The translations under genes and the position numbers were made by a program. A stretch of 64,000 nucleotides of DNA, taken from Begonia masoniana. Lineage: Eukaryota > Streptophyta > Magnoliopsida > Cucurbitales > Begoniaceae. Under the pieces are notes generated by a model that saw only the letters and a program-made list of their open reading frames with translations, made no database searches and was not told the DNA's origin. Of the stretch, positions 1-10,400 are shown piece after piece (within the stretch, counting starts at the first letter, position 1; each line of letters begins with the position of its first letter). Location: positions 5,811,519-5,875,518 of the forward strand of contig CM039514.1 in the NCBI GenBank assembly GCA_022432975.1. Reading direction: 5' to 3'.

Positions 1-936
1 CTTGATATAACAAAGGCCACATAGTATTCATGCATAAAATTCTAAGCCAAAACCATTACTCCATAAGAATCTGAATATCAGAACAAATATAGATTTCAGA
101 CAATCCCACACATGCTTTTACATATAGAAAAAAGGGTCGGGATTACCCGTCACCAAGGACAAATTGGTCGACAAGAGGCGATTGAGTGGACTCCGGCCTT
201 GCTATTGTAAAATGTCGCCAAACCAACAAAATTAAAACGTTTCAAGAACCCGTTCAAGAAAAGAATACTCGTACCTGAATTTTTTTTTTTTTTTACAAGA
301 AGATTTTAAAATTGCACGAAGAAGAGCGATATGCCATAAAATTTGATGCATAGGCGTTTCTGATTGTTGAAGAACGCAGCGAGTGAAAACCCGAGAAGCA
401 GTAGGCCGCTGCATCGTCTCTTCAAATCCACTGTTTTCCGGCTTAGACTTTTGCTAGATGGAACATCTATTCTGCAAAATATTTGAGTAAAAAACCTTAA
501 TTCAAAAACGCATTGAAAAACAAAAGAAAACAACATTGATATAAGAACTATGTACGAAAAAATTGACAGAAAACTTTAAAATTCATAGCAGAGGCAATAG
601 CTGAATCGGGAGATACCGAAGCTGAATTATCCCGAGCGGTCACAGCGGAGAACTCTGTGGATGGCCTTCAAAACTGGGGGGGAGAGAGAGAGGGAGAAAG
701 AGAGAGATTTACACAAGCTACTGAAAAAATATGAAAAACAAAAAGATTGGTTGGAAAGGTGAATGTGTTCACATAAGGTTTAGCCAAAATGTGACAAATA
801 TTTGCAAATTTTTATACAAAATGGAACATGAAATTCAGAGAAAATGAGTCTGTGACTGAACTGAACAGAGACTCTGTGCATCTCCAGCAGTAGGAAATGA
901 ATTTACAACTGTTCTTCAAACCCGATTTGAGGCTTT
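1..936. other. 3' flank of the ZFN1-like gene, no gene recognised
   Basis: AT-rich sequence downstream of the minus-strand CCCH gene. It holds a short GA-rich stretch near 678-712 and only short open frames with no recognisable family. It probably contains the 3' UTR of the ZFN1-like gene, but no poly(A) signal can be assigned with confidence. Confidence 0.5.
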
Positions 937-3900
937 TCATTCGGCTATGTCAATATTGTCGCCATTAGAAGACATCTGTCTACTTTCTGATAGTGAGAGC
1001 CTCCTCGGCTTTGCAGAACCTGCTTCAATCAGTCCTTCGGGGGACAAATTTAGGGCTGATGTTCCCGACGATAAACGACGAACTGAGAAATCTGAAGACT
1101 GTGATGCGGCGAAATTGTATGAGAAGATTCTCATCGGGTGGTCGAATTTGCAGCTTGGACCGAACTTGCAGATACCATAACGAGAATAGAAGAGGCATAA
1201 AGGTTCTCCCTGTCGAATGTCAACATCATAGGCCATATCAACATTAATTTATGCAAATTAAGACGTGCAACATCCTAGTAAAATTGTTTCAGAAGACATG
1301 AAATACATTATACAAAGCTAAAAGAAGAATGAGAACCACACCTAGAAATTTATTGAATATCTGATTCCTGGCGAAAATCCAAGAGCAAAAAACTATTTTG
1401 GAAAGGCTAATACTAAGGAAAACCTGATTATTTATTTAATCAACTAGTAATGCACAATTGTTCGTTGGACCACTAACCGGACGTAAGGGAAGGCCGATGG
1501 GGCTCAAAACACAGTCTGGAGCCGGTAGTAGTCTCTCTCTAGGATGGTGGAATTGACAGACTAAGCCAAATTTGCAATCACCAGTTTTCATGTAAAACCG
1601 ACACTCAGGCTCACCAGGTCGCTCAGGGAATACATTATCCCTTTGCAATGCATAGTACCCAACATGGACAGAGCCTGAACGGAATGGAGAAAACGGTACT
1701 TCATGGACTGTACTACCAGATTCGTTTTGACGTGAAGCTCCGTAAACCTGACTGATTGTCGATGTTTGTTGCTGACTCTCTGAAGAAGAAACTGATCCCA
1801 GAGGACCCTGAATAAAAATCATTTATCTGAATAATAATTTCAAAGTACTTAATGATTCATCAGTATGACAAGCGCTGGACACCGAGAAAGTGATGGCTTA
1901 CATTGTATGCATTCCAACCTTGAACGGAAACTAGTCCTTGCGGTAGAATAACAGGCGCATAACTAGAGGGGCCTTGCCATCTTGGACTTGGAATAAAAGA
2001 CGCTCTTGACCAATTTGTAATTTCTCCTTGATACGATTGTGGACTAGTAGTTGGAGACTGGACAGTTGGATAAATAGGAGAACCGCGTAATGGAACCATC
2101 ATATTAGACGGTTGAGGGTGATGGAATTTACACATACTTGCGAATTTGCACGTCCCAGTTCTTAAATAATAACCACATTCAATCTCGTTCTGCATAAGAG
2201 AAACAAAGAAAAATTATAAACAAATATCATCTTGATGTCTATGGATAAGACAGAAGCTCACATTCTCAGTAAATTGGATAATTCCATTCATTAATTTCCA
2301 ACCATAAGTAAATATGTCCAGCCTTATGTCTCTTGTTGAAAAACTAAAATCGAAACGAAATTGGAAAAACGAGAAAAAAATAGTGGACACGAAGATTTAC
2401 GTGGAAAAACCCTAAACGGGAAAAAATCACGGGCAGAGGAACAAATCTACTATGAAGATCGAAATACAACCGCAGGTTTTGTGACTCTAGTTTACATCAA
2501 TTTATAGAGAAAACAAAACCCTAATGAGATTCTCAAAATGGGCCTAACCGGTCTGGCCCATATAGAATTCGGGTCACACCCAATTCTAACAAATCTCCAC
2601 CTTGACACGAATTCCATATAAGAGATCCAACGGGCTACTCGGCCCAATTCAAAGCGAATCCAGAATACTGAACTCTGACAATCTCCACCTTCGAAATTCC
2701 GGTGTAAGGAAACAAATCTTCAAAAATATTAAAAATATAATCTTCTGCCACAAAGGCCCCAGATGGGCCACCTTGACATGAATTCCATATAAGAGATCCA
2801 ACGGGCTACTTGGCCCAACCCAAAACGAATCCAGAACACTGAATTCTGATAATCTCCACCTTCGAAATTCCGGTGCAAGGAAACAAATCATTTAAGCCAT
2901 GATAATGACATCTTCAAATCATCATCCAAATCTTTCCTCAAATCTCAACCTCCCAACAAAATTGATATTTTTGCACTCAAAAATATCACAAAAACTTGTT
3001 CCTGTTTTGTCCCTGAAGAAGCAAAGAAGACAAACAAAATAATAAGGTTGAACTGAGTGAGGGCGGCTTTCCTCTCTTCACTGGTCGGCAACAGCAACAT
3101 TGACTAATTTTCACTTGAAGGTTTTTTTCTTTCTTCTCTGTTCGACCCAATATTCTGATAAGATACTTAGCCGAAATAGACTACAACAAACAAATAGTCA
3201 AACCAGCAGACCTCAGTAAAGCACACAGCTTTACAGTTTGCTTCGCTCCTTGAAGAAGACAATCCAGAAAAACAAATTTTCTGCCAAAAATTGAAGAATT
3301 ATTCAATAACAGAACACAACCCAGAAATGTTCAATCTGTTCGTTTCACGCAGTCAGGAAAAACTACTTCCCTGCTCACGCCTTCGGAAGAATTCCAATCA
3401 AATATTTAGCCCCAAAAATATCTCTCCCAAATAATTTCTGAAAATCAAAGTTTACTGAAGCACCAATTTGCTCCACAAACCAGAACAAAATTCCAAGCTT
3501 GAATTTGTTCACTGTTCGGACGCCGGAGAACCTGAGATCGGAGCTTGGCCGGCGGTGGATAAACAGAACAGATCGACAGAAAACAGAAAATTTTCGCACA
3601 AACCTGTGCGAAATCGGCGGCGAGGGATGTCGAATGAGTAGCGTGGCGCGGGGCTCTGCGTGCGAAGGTTCTGTGTGAAACCAACAGCTCGCGGCGGCGA
3701 GCTCGGATAGACGGCTTGACAGAACGACGATGACTAGGGCAACGGGGGCTCGCCGACGGCGGCGCGGCGGAGTTCTGTTATGTCGCTTCACGTCGGGGTG
3801 CTGCGGCTCGGGCGAAGAAGATGAACCAGAGAAGCAAAATTTGCTTTTCACCTTTTTTTTTTTTTTTTTCTTCAAATTTCTTTTTCTCTCCAAAATTGCA

Positions 3901-5272
3901 AATTTTCACCAAAATTGCAAACCTAAAATTCGTTCGATACCTTCGAAAAATCAAACCTTGATTTTCGAAAAAAAAAACTTCAACTTGCTCTGATACCAAT
4001 TGTTGAAAAACTAAAATCGAAACGAAATTGGAAAAACGAGAAAAAAATAGTGGACACGAAGATTTACGTGGAAAAACCCTAAACGGGAAAAAATCACGGG
4101 CAGAGGAACAAATCTACTATGAAGATCGAAATACAACCGCAGGTTTTGTGACTCTAGTTTACATCAATTTATAGAGAAAACAAAACCCTAATGAGATTCT
4201 CAAAATGGGCCTAACCGGTCTGGCCCATATAGAATTCGGGTCACACCCAATTCTAACATCTCTCATAAAAGACAAAACACAACAAGAGTAGAGAAACATT
4301 TGATCGATTTGAAGAAACTATCTTTTTTAGTTTTTATCTAAAGTTAAGTTGACACTATTGAGTTTTCTGACACATATTTGCATGTCATGGAGATGAAGCG
4401 ACAATAAAACATATTCCGACGTATGTAAAAGAAACAAATGGAGAAACCGGGATCGTAAAATGCAAACCGGGCGAAGCGGATATCCTAAAATATTTAAGGA
4501 AACTCTTCCAGCAATCCCAGCTTTGTCTCTAGGATGATGAAACTTGCATGTTGCTCCAAACTTGCAGGTTCCAGTCTTCAGGTAGTACTGAAAAGAATAC
4601 AATTGCAACACTTTTAAAACACAAATTTCATATATATGACTCGTTAATTACAAGAAGCCATAAATTTGATATAAGCTAATATAAGCTAAATCGTAAATCT
4701 CGTCGTTTGACATGGCATTTCGGTATTTCGCTCCATCGGAAAGCTTTCTTTATGTGATCACTGGTTTATATGCTGGTCATACTTTTATATAATTATAGTT
4801 TAAAGAAATACAAAATAGCTTGACAACTATTAACTTCGCATAAGTAAAATACATGCCTGACATTCCGGCTGTCCGATTCTCTCAGGATATTCCCCCTTCA
4901 TCCTTGCAGTGGCAATAGCCTGGAATTAACAAAATTCAACTGAGTGGACTTCGAATAAAAACATGGCAAAATAGACCATATAATCAAGAAGGTTTGCTGT
5001 CAATCCTTTAGAATTACACGCAAAATTACAGATTGCTTCTTATGAAAAAAAATTCTACGGAGCCAAATTGTCTTCCTCTTGTGCCGACTAATTCGTACTA
5101 GAATGTTCTTTTACCAGCTTTCTGTCAGGAGGATGATTAAAACGGCATGTTGCTCCGAATCTACATATGCCGGTTCTGATGTAATAAGAACAATCTGGCT
5201 CTCCTTGACGCTCAGGATATGGCCCACCTTCCATTGTTTCGCTTGATCTCAAGTTCATTTGCCACAATGCAT
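937..5272 (-). CDS. ZFN1: ZFN1-like CCCH zinc-finger protein (5' exon missing)
   Basis: Plant-specific protein with five CCCH fingers; the family binds RNA or DNA. Six exons are visible on the minus strand in transcription order: 5272-5115, 4919-4857, 4587-4468, 2189-1902, 1807-1478 and 1209-937. All join in frame, giving about 410 residues. Each finger fits C-X8-C-X5-C-X3-H: the first follows the [11 protein letters not shown] segment, the second spans the 4857/4587 junction, the third follows NEIEC, and two more sit near the C-terminus ending in CKFDHPMR. The order and the WQMNL N-terminal motif match Arabidopsis ZFN1-type proteins from memory. The intron after 4857 has a GC donor. The first visible exon begins in phase 2 after ACAG, so the exon with the start codon lies upstream, possibly in or near the N gap. 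The intron between 4468 and 2189 hosts an LTR retrotransposon. Family is secure; expression is unknown. Confidence 0.88.
2334..2591 (-). repeat. 3' LTR of the non-autonomous element
   Basis: A 258-bp repeat identical by eye to 4001-4258. In element orientation it begins TG and ends CA, and it is preceded by the polypurine tract at about 2592-2605. Confidence 0.92.
4001..4258 (-). repeat. 5' LTR of the non-autonomous element
   Basis: A 258-bp repeat identical by eye to 2334-2591. The Met-tRNA primer binding site occupies roughly 3987-3998 on the minus strand, two bases inside the element. Confidence 0.92.
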
Positions 5273-5352
5273 CTGTAATATTAATCATATAATGATTAAA
5301 CCATAATAGTCATACAAAGTTATCGGTTTTTAACTAAAACACATTATTCAAC

Positions 5353-5581
5353 TGTGACAGCTAGCCATGTGAAAGCAAGGAGGGTCCGGTGGGGCCCAGT
5401 CCATATCAGTGGGGGTGCACAATCTCACACTGTTTGGGAGAGTGAAAAATGTATGGTTTATAAGTACAGTTCTCATCCCTACCTAGTACAACGCGTTTTG
5501 GAACTAACCCCAAGAACAAATCTGTGCGGACTCTGGTCCAAAATGGAAAATATTGTACTAGGAGGATCGGGAGACGTTACA
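5353..5581 (+). mobile_element. Small solo LTR-like relic
   Basis: A 229-bp segment that begins TGTGACAGC and ends GACGTTACA. It is flanked by near-matching 5-mers, TCAAC at 5348-5352 and TCAAT at 5582-5586. The TG...CA ends, length and a phrase typical of short TRIM LTRs (CAAAATGGAAAATATTG) suggest a solo LTR in the first intron or 5' region of the ZFN1-like gene. The one mismatch in the target duplication and the lack of a second LTR leave doubt. Confidence 0.55.
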
Positions 5582-5723
5582 TCAATTGTCTCACTTGTAG
5601 AAATTATTGGAAAACATAAAAGTGAAAGGAAAATCAAGTGTACATCTCTACGAGCCAACCCTGCATTTCCTACTCACCATTCAAAACGATGCATGTCACA
5701 TAAATGCTTAACCAGATCCAACA

Positions 5724-6180
5724 AAGCAAAGCAATCAACCATCAACAATTCCCAAACAAAGCAAAGCAATAACCACAAATAATAACCAGACAAAGACAAG
5801 CAAAGCAATCAACATCAACAATTCCCAAACAAAGCAAAGCAATCAACCAACAATGCTTAACCAACAAAGAAGATAGCTTAACAAACCAAAACAAAGCAAA
5901 GCAATCAACCATCAACAATTCCCAAACAAAGCAAAGCAATCAACCAACAATGCTTAACCAACAAAGAAGATAGCTTAACAAACCAAAACAAAGCAAAGCA
6001 ATCAACCATCAACAATTCCCAAACAAAGCAAAGCAATCAACCAACAATGCTTAACCAACAAAGAAGATAGCTTAACAAACCAAAACAAAGCAAAGCAATA
6101 AACCATACCAATTCCCAAACAAAGCAAAGCAATCAACCAACAATGCTTAACCAACAAAGAAGCCAGCTTACCAACAAAGA
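5724..6180. repeat. 97-bp minisatellite, about 4.5 copies
   Basis: The block starting CAATTCCCAAACAAAG recurs at 5819, 5916, 6013 and 6109, giving a period of 97, 97 and 96 bp. Each unit itself holds shorter repeats of CAAAGCAAAGCAATCAACC. The array lies upstream of the first visible exon of the ZFN1-like gene, presumably in its first intron or 5' flank. Confidence 0.9.
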
Positions 6181-6617
6181 AGACAACCAAACAACAAAAC
6201 ACAAAATAAATCCTAATTCGTGGTGTAGGCCCGAAGCCAAAACACAAACGTCATATACTTACCTTGGCGTCCTAGCCCGATGAGGATTCTCGGTGACCTG
6301 TCCACCTACGGCGCGACCTACAGACAAATGTGATTCAAACTTCCATTAAAATAAGCATAATTCACCAATTTACTCTCAAACTACTATTTCTAGCTAATAT
6401 AACTAAAACCTATCTAAACGGGCCACTAATTTGGGTTCGGTAAAAAAACAGACCTAAACTTCCAAACTGCCGTAACTTTGCGTCGGTTATCGGAATCGAA
6501 CGATTCCAGCAGCCACGTACTCCTCTAATAACCTATTTTAACCTGCAAAAGGAATTTCACACAACGACCCTAGCTAGGTCAAAAATAGCAAAAACTCGAA
6601 TTGCCCCTAACTCGTTA

Positions 6618-6717
6618 NNNNNNNNNNNNNNNNNNNNNNNNNNNNNNNNNNNNNNNNNNNNNNNNNNNNNNNNNNNNNNNNNNNNNNNNNNNNNNNNNNN
6701 NNNNNNNNNNNNNNNNN
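6618..6717. other. Assembly gap (100 N)
   Basis: Exactly 100 N, the usual placeholder for a gap of unknown size. It cuts off the alpha/beta hydrolase exon to its right and probably hides the start of the ZFN1-like gene to its left. Confidence 0.99.
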
Positions 6718-6922
6718 AAAAACCCCTTTTCCTTGTAGACAAGTGTCTTCCATCACGGAGCTTGATTCTTGGTGAGGTAACCGGAGGACCATTTGGGTCT
6801 CCACATTTTTGTGGAGGCGGCGGCTTTATGCTCTTGTATACTATATATACAACCACACCCGACGCCGCCGCCGCCGCCGCAACCGCTGCCACTACCACTA
6901 CCACCGACACTCCGATAACCAT
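6718..6922 (-). CDS. Alpha/beta hydrolase family protein, first exon only
   Basis: The start codon is at 6922-6920. The first 30 or so residues are a hydrophobic, Ala/Val-rich membrane anchor (MVIGVSVVVVVAAVAAAA), followed by a KPPPPQKCGDPNGPPVTSPR segment and RIKLRDGRHLS. This matches the N-terminus of plant membrane-anchored alpha/beta hydrolases (esterase/lipase type), where the next residues are normally close to YKEKGV before the oxyanion-hole region. Here the frame reads TRKRGF. Adding one T after the TCT codon near 6737 would restore the expected reading, so a one-base deletion beside the gap edge is likely. The catalytic Ser-Asp-His part is absent and must lie in the gap or be lost. 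It is divergent from the GDT1-like gene, with about 555 bp between the start codons. Confidence 0.7.
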
Positions 6923-7477
6923 CCTCGAGATTTGTATATTTCTTCAGAGAGGGAGAGGATGAAGTCGGCTTTTAAAAACTTGGGTCTTTGGTGTTTGAGC
7001 TGTTTATTTGACTGGCCGGTGGGTGACTAGAGGAGGAGGATCTAGTTGTAGAAATCGAGCTAAAATAATTGCTCCCGTTTGAGAAATAGAACTTGCTACT
7101 CGTGCGAAGTAAAATTTAATTGCATTGTCACAAACACTACGTATGATAATTTTAACGACTATAAATATACAATGTCGTTCAGTGACAATAGTCTCAAGTC
7201 TCAAGGCTAACTCTCTCCCTCGCAACTTCGCAAGAGTCTGCGCGGACGCTCCAATAGACTTACTTTCCTCTGTTTCTGCAAAACCGAGTAGATCCCAATT
7301 TCACTGCGATTTTTTCTTGATTTTTGGGAAAGAGATCGTTCACACTTGATTTTATATATAGATTCAGATCCCCACATTTTCTCCAGTGAATTCATTTTCC
7401 TCCATTTTGTTCTCTGTTTTCCGGTCTTTTATTCTGGCAGTTGGACGTCCGATTACAGGTTACCTAATCGATCCGCT
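6923..7477. promoter_or_regulatory. Probable bidirectional promoter region
   Basis: Intergenic stretch between the divergent hydrolase (ATG at 6922, minus) and GDT1-like (ATG at 7478, plus) starts. A TATA-like ACTATAAATATAC lies at about 7159-7171 on the plus strand and could serve the GDT1-like gene. This is inferred from position and base composition only. Confidence 0.35.
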
Positions 7478-10400
7478 ATGGGTTTGGGATCAAACCCTTT
7501 GAGAAAGCTCTCTTTCTCTCTCTGTGTTATCGTTTTTATCCTCTTATGCTCTTCCTATTTATCCCGCGTTTCTGCTGAGGTATGTGTTCTATGTCTGTTG
7601 TTTTCCTCTAATTTGGGATTTTGTCTGTGATCGAGCTGTTGATTCGTAATGTGGTTGTTGATTTAGGATTTGAATGTTGGGGCGGAGGAGGAAGGGTCTA
7701 CTGGTTATAAAGATCTTGGCCGCCGCAGTAAGGTGATCGTATTCACTTTTTCGTCTCCGGTTTGGTTCTTTCAATTCGATTTAAGAAATTTAATGAAAAC
7801 TATTCTTTCATTGAGAAAGTCAAGGCATTATGAATTTCTGAACTTGAAAATTTTCAGAAATGATTCAGTAATTATTGATGCGATGTTTACTTTTTTGTTA
7901 TTTGAACCATATTATTGGAAATTAATGGAATTATGCTGCCATTGAGGTAGTAAAGTCATCTTGAATTTCTAACCTGGACAAACTAAAGTACAACTTTCTG
8001 TATCTTTGGAAGAAATGTTCCGTTTCTGGAAAATTGAATTTCAACGTATACTGATTCATCGAGTCCTCTGAACAGATTAGCTTGGGCAACGTTGAAAAAA
8101 CTGCTACTGAAGTTAAGGATGAAGTCAATCATGTAGATCTTGATTTGGATCTGGATTCAATTGGTCTGGGAGTTTTGATGCATTTTTTGCAAGTTTGTCC
8201 ATGATTATTGTCACTGAGGTTTGTACCATTTATTTTCTTTATGGTTCACTTGCAATTTCACCTTCTAAATGCTGTCATGTAATTTGATTCTGAAAGGAAA
8301 TATATGGATTCGGGTGCATTGTAAAGTACTTTAATATGTTTGTCATTGTTGTTTAAAAGAGATTAAATCAAATGTTTAAACTACCTGTTAACTAAGTTAT
8401 CATGTTGTGTTTTTGCATTGTAGCAAACTTTCCTTCATGTAAGTAAATACAGGTGTATAATGATGAAACTATAATTTTTTTTTTCTTTTATGAAATGTCT
8501 CTGCTAGATTGGAGACGAGACATTTATAATTGCAGCTTTGATGGCCATGCGTCATCCGAAGTCCATTGTCTTATCTGGTGCTCTTACTGCTTTGGTTGTA
8601 ATGACAGTAAGTTAGTTACTTTTATTTTATTTTATTTACTTGGTTACTCATTATAATTAAAGTTTCAACTATATAGCGATTGTAGCTATATAGTGACTGT
8701 GGTTTTCATCTCTCGTTGCTTAATTGAGTTTAATTCTCTTGTTCATGCTATCCAGGTACTTTCTACCGGATTAGGTAGGATTGTGCCAAATTTGATATCA
8801 AGGAAGCATACTAATAATGCTGCTACAGGTATGCCATCTATTAAATTTTTTCGTCTCTTTGGTAATATGACGTTTCTGGATGTCTACATCTATCAGCATG
8901 ACAGTTTTTGTAGATCTGATAAAAACAATTTCCCTTTGACATCACGGATAGGTTCCACTGATGATTTAAGTTTGAGTGGCTAGATATTTATGCCACTTGA
9001 TTTATTTATTGCGTTTGAGTACCGGTCAGTTATTTATGCGTTAAAAGGTATTTCAGTGTAAACACTATCTACTTTGTTTCTTTTATATCAACGGGAGATA
9101 ATAGATAGGTTTATTGATTGTGTTGCAAACTTGATATGTCACTTTCATTAAGCACTTATCAATCCTTTGTAATTTTTGCTATCATGATCATAAATAAATA
9201 CTTAAGCAGTGACATGCTCTTAAATTTGTTCCCTTTATTTTTTTTAAGAAGAACATTGATTTGTTAAAAATTTACTTGTCAATGCATTCTATGCAACTTC
9301 ATTTTGGTTCAACCTTTAGTGCAATTGCATATTTGGTAGCTAATTTTAAATAACTATTTTGGTGTCCATGATTCAAGAATAATTATTTTCATTTTCTTGA
9401 TATGCAGTTCTTTACGCATTTTTTGGGGTTCGGCTACTGTATATTGCTTGGAGATCAAGATTAGATTCAAAAGCTTCACAGAAGAAAGAAATGGAAGAAG
9501 TACGGCTACATTATCCTAGTAAAATCATGATTTATTGGGAGAGTTTAGAATTTTTTCAATTCATCATGTTGAAAAATGGGCATAAAAATATAAGATTTTC
9601 AACTACTAGGATTATTTGTATGATAATTAACAAAAGTAAGATTTTGGTGATCATTTCCTTGCATTCTTAGAATGAAGAACTGTTTAGAAAATGAAAGTCT
9701 GAAGGCCGTCCAACTTAATTTTTTAATAAATTACGATAAAAGGTGCCCTTGCTTGTGCTTTTTCTGTCTATTATACAGTTTTTTTAGAAAATGGAAGTAT
9801 GAAGGCCGTCCAACTTAATTTTTTAATAAATTATGATAAAAGATGCCATTGCTTGTGCTTTTTCTGTCTTTCTTTCGTATATTTATTTATGGTAATATAC
9901 TATTCCCATGCATCAACCCCTTTATCATTTTCATTCATAACTATAAAATCTCATAGAGGGTTCCTACAAGGTGTAATGCATGATGATTTTCTTTCAGTAG
10001 TTTTTTTATATGTTTCGATTTCTGATTTCATTCTATTTCTGATTTGAATTGCATTTTTTGGGTACACAATGAATATACTGTAGTTTTTCTTGGCTTTAGA
10101 ATGTGGTTGTAAAGTGTCTTATTACCATTTATCCAGGTCGAAGAGAAACTTGAAGTCGGACAAGGAAAGACATCCTTCCGCAGATTTTTCTCAAGGTTTT
10201 GTACACCTATATTTTTGGAGGTATCCTCTGTTTGATGGGCGTATCTCTGTAGTATCTGTTTGTGTTTCTTTTGAAAAACATTGATTCTGAAATTCATTTC
10301 AAAACTACTAGCACAAGACTCTTTACTTGTGTCTGGTATAAAAACATCGATGTTCGAATTTACTTTCGAAACTAATCGCACGAGACTCTTACCTTTTGTT

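Larger units (their letters stand above)
2334..4258 (-). mobile_element. Non-autonomous LTR retrotransposon in the ZFN1-like intron
   Basis: Two 258-bp direct repeats, apparently identical base for base, flank 1409 bp of internal DNA. Read on the minus strand each LTR starts TGTTAGAATT and ends TTCAACA. The 5-bp duplication TCTCT lies at 2329-2333 and 4259-4263. The minus-strand primer site TGGTATCAGAGC (initiator Met tRNA type) begins just inside the 5' LTR at 4001, and a purine-rich tract AAGGTGGAGATT abuts the 3' LTR. No gag or pol motifs are present. The internal part holds two imperfect copies of a roughly 120-bp block (about 2592-2715 and 2767-2890) and a GC-rich stretch at 3600-3830 with a basic open frame of unknown meaning. 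It must be mobilised in trans. Copia affiliation is inferred only from the primer site and polypurine tract. Confidence 0.93.

Noticed and set aside
5354..5782. 142-codon plus-strand frame
   Set aside because: It overlaps the solo-LTR relic and the minisatellite and resembles no protein family.
6262..6315. Possible first exon of the ZFN1-like gene on the minus strand, with good splice-like ends
   Set aside because: In the frame needed to join the next exon it contains a TAG, and it lacks the expected N-terminal residues; shorter versions are possible but unsupported.
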